Origin: Pseudomonas sp. ACM7
GTDB taxonomy: Bacteria; Pseudomonadota; Gammaproteobacteria; Pseudomonadales; Pseudomonadaceae
Reading direction: 5' to 3'
DNA: 64,000 nucleotides
Assembly (NCBI RefSeq): GCF_004136015.1
Contig: NZ_CP024866.1
Location: 1,845,473-1,909,472, forward strand
The notes under the pieces are model-generated. The model was not told where the DNA came from and did not search any database. It saw only the letters and a program-made list of their open reading frames with translations. A program made the position numbers and the translations under genes. Below are positions 1-7,499 of the stretch, piece by piece (position 1 is the first letter of the stretch; the number at the start of each line of letters is the position of its first letter).

Positions 1-9
1 TTAAAGAGC
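1..9 (-). promoter_or_regulatory. boxA-like antitermination element of rRNA leader
   Basis: The minus strand reads GCTCTTTAA at the window edge, the core of the bacterial rRNA boxA that nucleates NusB/S10 antitermination complexes. It lies about 40 bp downstream of a strong promoter. Together they indicate that the transcript entering the left flank is pre-16S rRNA. The 16S gene itself is outside the window. Confidence 0.7.
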
Positions 10-45
10 GGTTGGTTAAGATCTTTCGTCTCAACCGAGGCGCGC

Positions 46-73
46 ATTCTACAGCAGCCTCTGTTGCTGTCAA
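46..73 (-). promoter_or_regulatory. rRNA operon promoter, proximal of three
   Basis: On the minus strand TTGACA (68-73) and TAGAAT (46-51) are separated by exactly 16 bp, followed by a GC-rich CGCGCC discriminator. This is a near-consensus sigma70 promoter with a stringent-control style discriminator. It is the closest of three to the left edge, where an rRNA operon is inferred. No coding sequence lies between it and the edge. Confidence 0.85.
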
Positions 74-154
74 GCGGTTATTTTTCGAAGTTTTCAAAGT
101 TTCCTTTGCAACTTCAACCACTTGCGCTTGCGATCTCTCGTTAGCGGGAGGCGA

Positions 155-182
155 ATTCTACAGCGTTACTCGCTGCTGTCAA
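155..182 (-). promoter_or_regulatory. rRNA operon promoter, middle of three
   Basis: TTGACA (177-182), a 16-bp spacer and TAGAAT (155-160) on the minus strand, followed by TCGCCTCCC. The architecture is the same as the promoter at 46-73, and the -35 and spacer start (TTGACAGCA) are shared. It looks like a duplicated P1-type rRNA promoter. Confidence 0.85.
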
Positions 183-190
183 CACCTCTT

Positions 191-310
191 TTACACCGCT
201 GTCGACCGAGAAGATCGAACCGTTAAAAGAGCCAAACCACCCTGCTCTTTCAACTCCTTCTGGGCTTCGATGATCTGAAGCAACTCACTGTCGAAAACTG
301 CGTAACTCAT
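191..310 (-). CDS. possible 39-aa leader ORF
   Basis: An ATG at 310 opens a 39-codon frame ending TAA at 191. It starts about 48 bp downstream of the distal rRNA promoter -10 and ends just before the middle promoter -35. The product (MSYAVFDSELLQIIEAQKEL and onward) has a plausible amphipathic, Glu/Leu-rich helix at residues 9-24. Against it, no clear ribosome-binding site precedes the ATG and the segment lies in an rRNA leader. It could be the remnant of a former gene between promoter copies. Protein-level reality is unproven. Confidence 0.22.
   Translation of the reverse strand: MSYAVFDSELLQIIEAQKELKEQGGLALLTVRSSRSTAV
222..232 (-). promoter_or_regulatory. second boxA-like element
   Basis: The minus strand reads GCTCTTTTAAC, one base longer than the canonical boxA core, between the distal and middle promoters. 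It would be transcribed only from the distal promoter at 358-385. It may be an active element or a by-product of promoter/leader duplication. Confidence 0.45.
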
Positions 311-357
311 TGTTTAACAAGGAGTTTTCCGTTTCGACTGCGCCGGAAGTGGGGCGA

Positions 358-385
358 ATTATAGACTTCCAGAATCTGCCGTCAA
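358..385 (-). promoter_or_regulatory. rRNA operon promoter, distal of three
   Basis: TTGACG (380-385), a 16-bp spacer and a perfect TATAAT (358-363) on the minus strand, followed by TCGCCCC. It is the most upstream of three tandem promoters reading toward the left edge. Upstream, 386-420 is moderately A/T rich and could serve as an UP element. Confidence 0.8.
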
Positions 386-435
386 CACCTATTTTCACAA
401 TTCTGTCATATAGGTAAAAAAGCCCCTGAAACACA

Positions 436-461
436 AAGGCCGGCCCCAAGGGGCCGGCCTT
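436..461 (-). terminator. terminator hairpin downstream of bauC
   Basis: A 12-bp perfect stem (AAGGCCGGCCCC / GGGGCCGGCCTT) with an AA loop starts 13 bp past the stop codon at 474. On the minus strand it is followed by TTTGTGTTT, a loose T-rich run. It separates the dehydrogenase transcript from the rRNA promoters. Confidence 0.7.
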
Positions 462-473
462 CTTCCCTTCTAC

Positions 474-1967
474 TTACAAGCTAGGGAATGCGAACTGCGA
501 AGCTTCATGGCTCGCCCGTTGTGGCCAACGCTGGGTAATGGCCTTGCGACGGGTGTAGAAACGCACGCCATCCGGACCATACGCATGCAAGTCGCCGAAC
601 AGCGAGCGCTTCCAGCCGCCAAAGCTGTGATAAGCCACCGGTACCGGCAGCGGTACGTTGACGCCGACCATACCGACTTCGATTTCGTCGCAGAACAACC
701 GTGCCGCTTCCCCATCACGGGTAAAGATGCAGGTGCCGTTGCCATACTCGTGATCGTTGATCAGCTGCATCGCCTCTTCCAGGCTGTTAACCCGGACAAC
801 ACACAGCACCGGCCCGAAGATCTCTTCTTTATAGATGCGCATTTCTGGCGTGACGTTATCAAACAGGCAGCCACCCAGGAAGAAACCTTCCTCATGACCC
901 GCCACGCTCAGACCACGACCATCGACCACCAAAGAAGCACCCGCCGAAACACCGTCTTCTATATAGCCACTGACTTTGTCGCGAGCCTGACCGGAAACCA
1001 GCGGCCCCATGTCCAGACCGCATGAAGTCCCGGCACCGATTTTCAGCGCCTTGATCTGCGGTACGAGTTTGGCCACCAGCGCATCCGCCACCTGGTCACC
1101 GACGCACACAGCCACCGAGATCGCCATGCAACGCTCACCGCAGGAACCATAAGCCGCCCCCATCAGTGCGCTGACCGCGTTATCCAGATCCGCATCCGGC
1201 ATCAGCACCGCATGGTTCTTCGCGCCACCCAGTGCCTGAACGCGTTTGCCGCGCTTGGTGCCTTCGGCGTAGATGTATTCGGCAATCGGCGTCGAACCAA
1301 CGAAGCTCAACGCTTTGACTTCCGGCGCTTCGATCAGCGCATCCACCGCAGCCTTGTCGCCGTGCACCACACTCAGCACACCTTTAGGGAGGCCGGCTTC
1401 CAGCAACAATTGAGCGATCAACAGCGTTGAGCTTGGATCACGCTCGGAGGGCTTGAGGATGAAGCAGTTGCCGCAGACGATTGCCAGTGGATACATCCAC
1501 AGCGGCACCATGGCCGGGAAGTTGAACGGCGTAATACCGGCCACCACGCCCAACGGCTGGAAGTCCGACCATGCATCAATGTTCGGGCCAACGTTACGGC
1601 TGTATTCGCCCTTGAGGATTTCCGGTGCGGCGCAAGCGAACTCGACGTTCTCGATTCCGCGCTTCAGTTCACCAGCAGCATCTTCCAGCGTCTTGCCGTG
1701 TTCTTCGCTGATCAGTTGAGCGATACGTGCTTCGTTCTGCTCCAGCAATTGCTTGAAGCGGAACATCACCTGCGCACGCTTGGCCGGCGGAGTGTTACGC
1801 CAGGCCGGGAACGCAGCCTTGGCCGAGTCGATGGCTTTTTGAATGGTTTCGCGGCTGGCCAATGGCAGCTTGTGGATCGCCTGGCCGGTAGACGGGTTGA
1901 ACACGTCAGCGGTGCGACCGTCTTCGGTCACCAACTCACCATTGATCAAATGCGGGATAAGGCTCAT
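474..1967 (-). CDS. bauC: 3-oxopropanoate / methylmalonate-semialdehyde dehydrogenase (CoA-acylating)
   Basis: An aldehyde dehydrogenase of 497 aa, the usual length for the MmsA/IolA subfamily. This subfamily oxidises malonate or methylmalonate semialdehyde with NAD+ and CoA to acetyl- or propionyl-CoA. Visible motifs are the cofactor-side ITPFNFPAMVP (145-155), KPSE (172-175), FVGST (222-226) and the catalytic-cysteine segment GSCGERCM (274-281, nucleophile C280). The start at 1967 follows GGAGCCCC. It sits 65 bp downstream of a beta-alanine:pyruvate transaminase gene in the same direction. The product of that enzyme, malonate semialdehyde, would be the substrate here, so I prefer the bauC role over mmsA of valine catabolism. 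Both names occur for such proteins. Confidence 0.88.
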   Translation of the reverse strand: MSLIPHLINGELVTEDGRTADVFNPSTGQAIHKLPLASRETIQKAIDSAKAAFPAWRNTPPAKRAQVMFRFKQLLEQNEARIAQLISEEHGKTLEDAAGELKRGIENVEFACAAPEILKGEYSRNVGPNIDAWSDFQPLGVVAGITPFNFPAMVPLWMYPLAIVCGNCFILKPSERDPSSTLLIAQLLLEAGLPKGVLSVVHGDKAAVDALIEAPEVKALSFVGSTPIAEYIYAEGTKRGKRVQALGGAKNHAVLMPDADLDNAVSALMGAAYGSCGERCMAISVAVCVGDQVADALVAKLVPQIKALKIGAGTSCGLDMGPLVSGQARDKVSGYIEDGVSAGASLVVDGRGLSVAGHEEGFFLGGCLFDNVTPEMRIYKEEIFGPVLCVVRVNSLEEAMQLINDHEYGNGTCIFTRDGEAARLFCDEIEVGMVGVNVPLPVPVAYHSFGGWKRSLFGDLHAYGPDGVRFYTRRKAITQRWPQRASHEASQFAFPSL

Positions 1968-2032
1968 GCGGGGCTCCTGAAAAGTTGTCCACAGGCGCCC
2001 GTCAAAGGGCGCCTCTATATAGAAGGGAAAAA

Positions 2033-3382
2033 TCAGTCGATCTTGTTCAGCACTTCGCCGACCGCGTCGAACAGACGATCAAGGTCTTGCGGCTTGCTGT
2101 TGAAGGTTGGGCCGAACTGCAGGGTGTCGCCGCCGAAGCGCACGTAGAACCCGGCTTTCCACAGCGCCATGCCCGCTTCGAACGGACGCACGATGGCATC
2201 GCCGTCACGCGGTGCAATCTGGATCGCACCGGCCAGGCCGTAGTTACGAATGTCGATAATGTTTTTCGAACCCTTCAAACCGTGCAGCGCATTTTCGAAA
2301 TGCGGTGCGACTTCGGCCACGCTCTGCACCAGGTTTTCCTTTTGCAGCAGGTCGAGTGCTGCCAGGCCAGCGGCGCAAGCCACCGGGTGCGCGGAATAGG
2401 TGTAGCCGTGCGGGAATTCCACCGCGTACTCAGGCGTCGCCTGGTTCATGAAGGTCTGGTAGATCTCGGAGCTGGCAATCACCGCGCCCATCGGAATCGC
2501 GCCGTTAGTGACTTGCTTGGCGATGCACATCAGGTCCGGGGTCACGCCGAAGCTGTCGGCGCCGAACATCGAGCCGGTACGGCCGAAACCGGTGATCACT
2601 TCGTCGAACACCAGCAAGATATTGTGCTGATCGCAGATCTCGCGCAGACGCTTCAGGTAACCCTGTGGCGGAACCAGCACGCCAGCGGAACCGGCCATTG
2701 GCTCGACGAATACCGCCGCGATGTTCGAAGCATCATGCAACTCGATCAGCTTGAGCAGTTCATCCGCCAGGGCAATGCCGCCCTCTGTCGGCATGCCACG
2801 GGAATAAGCATTGCTCGCCAGCAAGGTGTGCGGCAGGTGATCGACGTCCATCATCGCCTGGCCGAACATTTTGCGGTTGCCGTTCACGCCACCGAGGCTG
2901 GTGCCGGCGATGTTCACGCCGTGATAACCACGGGCACGGCCGATCATCTTGGTCTTGGTGGCCTGGCCTTTCAGACGCCAGTAAGCACGAACCATCTTCA
3001 CCGCCGTGTCAGCGCACTCGGAGCCCGAGTCAGTGAAAAACACGTGATTGAGATTGCCCGGGGTCAGGTCGGTGATTTTCTCAGCCAGCTGGAACGACAG
3101 CGGATGGCCATACTGGAAACCTGGCGAGTAATCGAGGGTACCCAATTGCTTGGCGACCGCTTCCTGAATTTCCTTGCGGGTATGCCCAGCGCCGCAGGTC
3201 CACAAACCAGAGAGCGAGTCGTAAACCTTGCGCCCCTTGTCATCAATCAGCCAACTGCCTTCAGCCGCCACGATCAGTCGCGGATCGCGCTGGAAATTAC
3301 GGTTGGCAGTGTAGGGCATCCAGTGAGCATCGAGCTTGAGCTGGCTGGCCAGGGAAGTCGGGTTGTTTTCAGGCAAGTTCAT
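2033..3382 (-). CDS. bauA: beta-alanine:pyruvate transaminase (omega-amino acid aminotransferase)
   Basis: A class III, PLP-dependent aminotransferase of 449 aa. It carries FFTDSGSECADTAVKMVRAY (about 115-134), the PLP-phosphate region GRARGYHG (148-155), the FDEVITGFGRTG signature (259-270) and the Schiff-base lysine in CIAKQVTNG (K289). The family moves the amino group of beta-alanine to pyruvate, giving malonate semialdehyde and alanine. I chose the ATG at 3382 because GAGGT lies 9 nt upstream; an ATG seven codons earlier lacks such a site. It is the first gene of a two-gene operon with the dehydrogenase and is divergent from a LysR gene. Confidence 0.9.
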   Translation of the reverse strand: MNLPENNPTSLASQLKLDAHWMPYTANRNFQRDPRLIVAAEGSWLIDDKGRKVYDSLSGLWTCGAGHTRKEIQEAVAKQLGTLDYSPGFQYGHPLSFQLAEKITDLTPGNLNHVFFTDSGSECADTAVKMVRAYWRLKGQATKTKMIGRARGYHGVNIAGTSLGGVNGNRKMFGQAMMDVDHLPHTLLASNAYSRGMPTEGGIALADELLKLIELHDASNIAAVFVEPMAGSAGVLVPPQGYLKRLREICDQHNILLVFDEVITGFGRTGSMFGADSFGVTPDLMCIAKQVTNGAIPMGAVIASSEIYQTFMNQATPEYAVEFPHGYTYSAHPVACAAGLAALDLLQKENLVQSVAEVAPHFENALHGLKGSKNIIDIRNYGLAGAIQIAPRDGDAIVRPFEAGMALWKAGFYVRFGGDTLQFGPTFNSKPQDLDRLFDAVGEVLNKID

Positions 3383-3506
3383 GGGCAAAACCTCGCAGGG
3401 CAATAAGCGGCATAGAGATCAAAAGCGTTCTTGCAGCTAAATTGCCATGGGGATAAAGTCGGTGAAATCCAACTCTTCTAACGTTCAGTCAGGTCACCAC
3501 TAAACT

Positions 3507-4427
3507 ATGAGCAGCCGTCGCCCCGATCCACTGGCGCAAGTCAGTGACTTTGATATCCGCCTGCTTCGGATTTTTCGCAGTGTGGTGGAGTGCGGCGGCT
3601 TCTCGGCAGCGGAATCGGTGCTGGGGATCGGGCGCTCGGCCATCAGCCAGCAAATGAGCGATCTGGAACAGCGCCTCGGTCTGCGTTTATGCCAACGGGG
3701 TCGCGCCGGGTTTTCCCTGACAGAAGAAGGCCGCGAGGTCTATCAATCTGCGTTGCAGCTATTAAGTGCGCTGGAAAGTTTTCGCACCGAGGTCAATGGC
3801 CTGCACCAACACTTGCGCGGCGAATTGACCATCGGCCTGACCGACAATCTGGTCACCCTGCCCCACATGCGCATCACCCACGCCTTGGCGCAATTGAAGG
3901 AACGCGGGCCGGACGTGCAGATTCAGATCCGCATGATCGCGCCCAATGAAGTCGAACAAGGCGTGCTCGACGGTCGATTGCATGTCGGAGTGGTGCCGCA
4001 AGCCAGCGCGCTGTCGGGGCTGGAATATCAGCCGCTCTATAGCGAACGCTCGCTGCTGTATTGCGCGGTCGGTCATCCGTTGTTTTATGTCGACGATAAA
4101 CAACTGGATGACGAGCGCCTCAATAGCCAGGACGCGATCGCGCCGACCTTCCGTTTGCCCGCGGAAATCCAGGCCCATTACCAGGCGCTCAATTGCACCG
4201 CCAGTGCCTCGGACCGGGAAGGCATGGCGTTCCTGATCCTCACCGGACGGTACATCGGCTACCTGCCGGACCACTACGCCAGCCTCTGGGTGCAGCAAGG
4301 CCGATTGCGTGCGCTGAAACCAAAGGTGCGTTTTTATGACCTGAGCCTCGCATCAGTCACCCGCAAGGGCCGTCGCCCGCATTTGGTGCTGGAAAGTTTC
4401 CTGGAGAGTCTGGCTGCGACACGCTAG
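3507..4427 (+). CDS. LysR-family regulator, probable BauR equivalent
   Basis: 306 aa. The N-terminal winged helix at about 15-75 contains FSAAESVLGIGRSAISQQMSDLEQRLGLRLC, a typical LysR helix-turn-helix. An effector-binding domain follows (about 100-300). The gene is divergent from the transaminase gene with a 124-bp shared intergenic region, the usual arrangement for a LysR regulator of its neighbours. By position it matches the beta-alanine regulator BauR of P. aeruginosa. The effector, presumably beta-alanine or a derivative, is inferred. Confidence 0.85.
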   Translation: MSSRRPDPLAQVSDFDIRLLRIFRSVVECGGFSAAESVLGIGRSAISQQMSDLEQRLGLRLCQRGRAGFSLTEEGREVYQSALQLLSALESFRTEVNGLHQHLRGELTIGLTDNLVTLPHMRITHALAQLKERGPDVQIQIRMIAPNEVEQGVLDGRLHVGVVPQASALSGLEYQPLYSERSLLYCAVGHPLFYVDDKQLDDERLNSQDAIAPTFRLPAEIQAHYQALNCTASASDREGMAFLILTGRYIGYLPDHYASLWVQQGRLRALKPKVRFYDLSLASVTRKGRRPHLVLESFLESLAATR

Positions 4428-4512
4428 GTTTTATCGCGTCAGGACTTGTCTGATGCCTGTGGGTGCGCTATCAACGCACTGGTTGCACCCACCCACTTGT
4501 CCGGAAGTGCCT

Positions 4513-5163
4513 ATGACCTTTGAAGTCCCCGCTCACGGCGGCAAACCTGCCAGCCGCATTCGTCAGAAGAACGAAGAGACCATCATCAAAGCCGCCGAAG
4601 ACGAGTTCGCCCGTCACGGGTTCAAAGGCACCAGCATGAACACCATTGCCCTGAATGCCGGATTGCCCAAGGCGAATCTGCATTACTACTTCACCAACAA
4701 GCTCGGTTTGTACGTGGCGGTGTTGAGCAACATCCTCCAATTATGGGACAGCACCTTCAACACCCTGACCTTTGATGATGATCCGGCCGAAGCGCTGACG
4801 CGTTACATCCGCGCCAAGATGGAATTCTCCCGTCGTCAGCCGCAAGCCTCGCGGATCTTCGCAATGGAAGTCATCAGCGGCGGCGAATGCCTGACCGAGT
4901 ATTTCAACCAGGACTATCGCGCCTGGTTCCAGGGTCGGGCGGGCGTGTTCCAAGCGTGGATCGACGCCGGAAAAATGGACCCGGTAGACCCGGTAAACCT
5001 GATCTTCCTGTTGTGGGGCAGTACCCAGCATTACGCCGATTTCGCCACGCAGATCTGCCGTGTCAGCGGTCGCACCAAGTTGACCAAGCAGGACATGGAA
5101 GACGCCGGCAACAACCTGATCCGCATCATTCTCAAGGGCTGCGGCCTGACGCCAACAATCTAA
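4513..5163 (+). CDS. TetR-family regulator, RutR-like
   Basis: 216 aa from the ATG at 4513, which has GGAAG 5 nt upstream; an ATG 20 codons earlier has no site. The N-terminal helix-turn-helix (about 25-70) includes FKGTSMNTIALNAGLPKANL followed by HYYFTNKLGLY, the classic TetR recognition helix plus YYF segment. The C-terminal part, with SRIFAMEVISGGE, resembles the RutR/YcdC ligand domain. RutR proteins sense uracil or thymine. Its position between beta-alanine and purine genes fits a pyrimidine-responsive regulator, but the ligand is an inference. Confidence 0.8.
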   Translation: MTFEVPAHGGKPASRIRQKNEETIIKAAEDEFARHGFKGTSMNTIALNAGLPKANLHYYFTNKLGLYVAVLSNILQLWDSTFNTLTFDDDPAEALTRYIRAKMEFSRRQPQASRIFAMEVISGGECLTEYFNQDYRAWFQGRAGVFQAWIDAGKMDPVDPVNLIFLLWGSTQHYADFATQICRVSGRTKLTKQDMEDAGNNLIRIILKGCGLTPTI

Positions 5164-5170
5164 GACTCTT

Positions 5171-5752
5171 ATGCCTTTTACCCTCAGCGGTTTTTGCGAG
5201 TACTGCGAAGAGATTCGCAAAAGCCGCTTCATCACCTTCGCCGCGCCGATCAGTAGCCCTGCTGAAGCCCAGGCGTTCATCGAACAGCACAGCGATTTGA
5301 ATGCCTCGCACAATTGCTGGGCCTGGAAACTTGGCGACCAATACCGCAGCACTGACGATGGCGAGCCTGGTGGCACCGCTGGCCGACCGATTCTGGCGGC
5401 AATCGACGCGCAGGATTGCGATCAGGTCGCCGTGCTGGTGATTCGTTGGTATGGCGGCATTCAACTCGGCACCGGCGGCCTCGCCCGGGCGTATGGCGGC
5501 GGCGCCAACAAGTGCCTGCAAGCAGCGGCGAAGGTTGAGTTGATCAGTCGGATGCCAGTGAGTTGTGCCTGTGCTTTTGGTGAGTTGCCGCTGGTGAAGC
5601 TTCGGGTGGCGGAACTGGGTGGATTGGTTGTGGAAGAAACGTTCACCGCCAATGGCGTAGAGCTGCAATTGGCGATCGGCGAAGGCCAGATCGATACCTT
5701 GCAAACGCAGCTGGCGGATTTGAGCCGCGGGCGCATTTTGTTGCAGCACTAA
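5171..5752 (+). CDS. yigZ: YigZ/IMPACT family protein
   Basis: 193 aa with the UPF0029 N-terminal domain: EIRKSRFITFAAPI (14-27), NCWAWKLG (49-56), DDGEPGGTAGRPIL (63-76) and VIRWYGGIQLGTGGLARAY (90-108). A C-terminal ferredoxin-like domain (about 135-190) follows. Bacterial YigZ is linked to ribosome/translation regulation by homology with eukaryotic IMPACT; its activity is not firmly established. It starts 7 nt after the TetR stop and may be cotranscribed. No strong ribosome-binding site is visible, which suits translational coupling. Confidence 0.87.
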   Translation: MPFTLSGFCEYCEEIRKSRFITFAAPISSPAEAQAFIEQHSDLNASHNCWAWKLGDQYRSTDDGEPGGTAGRPILAAIDAQDCDQVAVLVIRWYGGIQLGTGGLARAYGGGANKCLQAAAKVELISRMPVSCACAFGELPLVKLRVAELGGLVVEETFTANGVELQLAIGEGQIDTLQTQLADLSRGRILLQH

Positions 5753-6180
5753 TCGCACCAACAACGTTCACAGCCCTTTCGTCGAACCAGTGCATTTGCC
5801 CACATCTACTGTGCACCCGGCTGTGGATAACCTGAGCACACCCGGCTGCAACCCTTCTGTCATGCGGCTTTGCGGTCTTTGCTCACTTTTCGTCCAATCC
5901 GCCATCAAAAAAGCTAAATCCACGTAAAAACAATCAGTTAGAGCGGTTTATCACCTTTAGAAGAAAGCTACGCAGTGCTTATGCCCGAGCTTCGGGCTTG
6001 CGCACAAATACTGTGGAGCAATCTGTGGATAACCCGTTCATGGCTGTCGCCGCCCCCTGTCCGGTATGGCTTGCCGTCAGTTGCTCGTTTTTTGACCAAA
6101 CACCCCGAGCAAAACCGGAGCCTGATCAACGGCTTTGCCCTCAAGTGGTGCCGGGGTCGGTCAAGCCCTCTCGAGACGTC
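5753..6180. other. 428-bp gene-free gap with two DnaA-box matches
   Basis: No credible gene. TGTGGATAA occurs at 5822-5830 and 6024-6032, each a perfect match to the consensus DnaA box TTATCCACA on the minus strand. A small palindrome GCCCGAGCTTCGGGC lies at 5983-5997. A less GC-rich stretch (about 5905-5960) separates the two boxes. An open frame that runs through the right half is an upstream extension of the MerR frame and lacks a start signal. Confidence 0.5.
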
Positions 6181-6534
6181 ATGATGCGCATCGGTGAATT
6201 AGCCCAGGCCAGCGCCGTCAGCCGCGACACGCTGCGCTTCTACGAGCAGCGCGGGTTGATTGCGGCGCAACGCAGCGCCAACGGTTATCGCGACTATCCG
6301 GCGGACATGGTGCAACTGGTGCTGTACATCAAGACCGCTCAGCGGCTGGGCTTTACCCTCGGCGAGATCGGCAACAGCGTCGCCGCGTTATGGCAGTCGC
6401 CCGATCCGGACAGCGCCGTCACGCAATTGCTGCAAGACAAACTCAAACTGATCGAAACCCGAATGGACGAACTCGGCGCGCTGCGTCAGGAGTTGCAGCA
6501 ACGGCTCGGTCAACGTTGTCCATTGAATCCGTGA
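6181..6534 (+). CDS. MerR-family regulator
   Basis: 117 aa. MRIGELAQASAVSRDTLRFY (2-21) followed by EQRGLI is the diagnostic MerR winged-helix start. The middle helix ends in GFTLGEIGNSV and a coiled-coil dimerisation helix runs about 85-115. There is no cysteine or histidine metal-site pattern as in CueR beyond a single C-terminal cysteine, so an organic or redox effector is more likely. Start is at 6181 or the adjacent ATG at 6184. The SDR gene begins 25 nt after its stop, so the two probably form one transcription unit. Confidence 0.82.
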   Translation: MMRIGELAQASAVSRDTLRFYEQRGLIAAQRSANGYRDYPADMVQLVLYIKTAQRLGFTLGEIGNSVAALWQSPDPDSAVTQLLQDKLKLIETRMDELGALRQELQQRLGQRCPLNP

Positions 6535-6559
6535 TCCTCATTTATCAAGGAAGCCACTC

Positions 6560-7246
6560 ATGTCTACGGCAAAAACCGCACTCATCATCGGCGCCTCCCG
6601 GGGCCTGGGCCTCGGTCTGGTGAAAACCCTGCTGGCCGACGGCTGGCAGGTCACCGCCACCGTGCGCAACCCGCAGAACGCCGAAGCCTTGCAGGCCTTG
6701 GGCACGGTGCGGATCGAAAAACTCGACATGGACGACCAGCAGGCGGTCATCGCCCTGAGCCAACAACTCAAGGGCGAAGTGTTCGACCTATTGTTCGTGA
6801 ATGCCGGGGTCAAGGGGCCGGAGGTTCAGACACCGGGCGGCGCGACGTTGGCCGAGGTCGGTCAATTGTTCTTCACCAACGCCGTGGCGCCGATCAATCT
6901 GGCCCAGCGTTTTGTCGGGCAGATTCGTCCGGATACCGGCGTGCTGGCGTTCATGAGTTCGGTGCTCGGTAGCGTGACCATGCCGGATGCGCCGGAACTG
7001 GCGTTGTACAAGGCCAGCAAAGCAGCGCTGAACTCGATGACCAACAGCTTCGTCACTCAGTTGGGCGAGCAGAAGCTCACCGTACTGTCGCTGCATCCGG
7101 GTTGGGTGAAAACCGACATGGGCGGTGAAGGCGCTGACATCGATGTGGGCACCAGTACGCGCGGCTTGGTCGATCAGGTGAATGCGTATACCGGCAAGGG
7201 CGGGCATCATTTTGTGAATTACAGGGGTGAAACCATTCCCTGGTAA
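6560..7246 (+). CDS. short-chain dehydrogenase/reductase
   Basis: 228 aa. The Rossmann cofactor motif GASRGLGLG sits at 11-19, an acidic-to-aspartate switch LDMDD near 54-58 and NAG (79-81). The catalytic pair is Y153-x3-K157 in LALYKASKAALN. ATVRN after the second beta strand suggests NADP preference. GGAAG precedes the ATG. It is cotranscribed with the upstream MerR gene, which probably controls it. Similar small SDRs with this C-terminus are often C-factor-like; the substrate is unknown. Confidence 0.85.
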   Translation: MSTAKTALIIGASRGLGLGLVKTLLADGWQVTATVRNPQNAEALQALGTVRIEKLDMDDQQAVIALSQQLKGEVFDLLFVNAGVKGPEVQTPGGATLAEVGQLFFTNAVAPINLAQRFVGQIRPDTGVLAFMSSVLGSVTMPDAPELALYKASKAALNSMTNSFVTQLGEQKLTVLSLHPGWVKTDMGGEGADIDVGTSTRGLVDQVNAYTGKGGHHFVNYRGETIPW

Positions 7247-7255
7247 CACCACCGT

Positions 7256-7351
7256 CCCTGTGGGAGCGAGCTTGCTCGCGATGGCGGACTGTCAGTTGGC
7301 ATTAGTGGTGCCTGACACACCGCTATCGCGAGCAAGCTCGCTCCCACAGGG
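7256..7351. repeat. REPIN (two inverted REP arms), GTGGGAGCGAGCTTGCTCGCGAT class
   Basis: The left arm CCCTGTGGGAGCGAGCTTGC and on (7256-7287) and right arm (7321-7351) are inverted copies of the Pseudomonas GTGGGAGC-type REP. They enclose a 33-bp spacer. Its right 71 bp recur almost unchanged at 8911-8981. Confidence 0.9.
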
Positions 7352-7499
7352 ATTTGAGTTGTTCTGTCGGGCCGGGCTTGCTCCCAGCTTACTTTTGTTT
7401 GAAACTCCGCACCTCGTCCCCGCGACGACCCTGGATCAGCAGACAGGGTAATCACTGAGCTGGCTAACCTGAACCCAACTTTCAGAGGAGCCGGCCAAC

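Noticed and set aside
5998..6180. N-terminal extension of the MerR regulator
   Set aside because: MerR proteins start directly at MRIGELA-like sequence; the extension is Cys/Pro-rich and contains a DnaA-box match in DNA.
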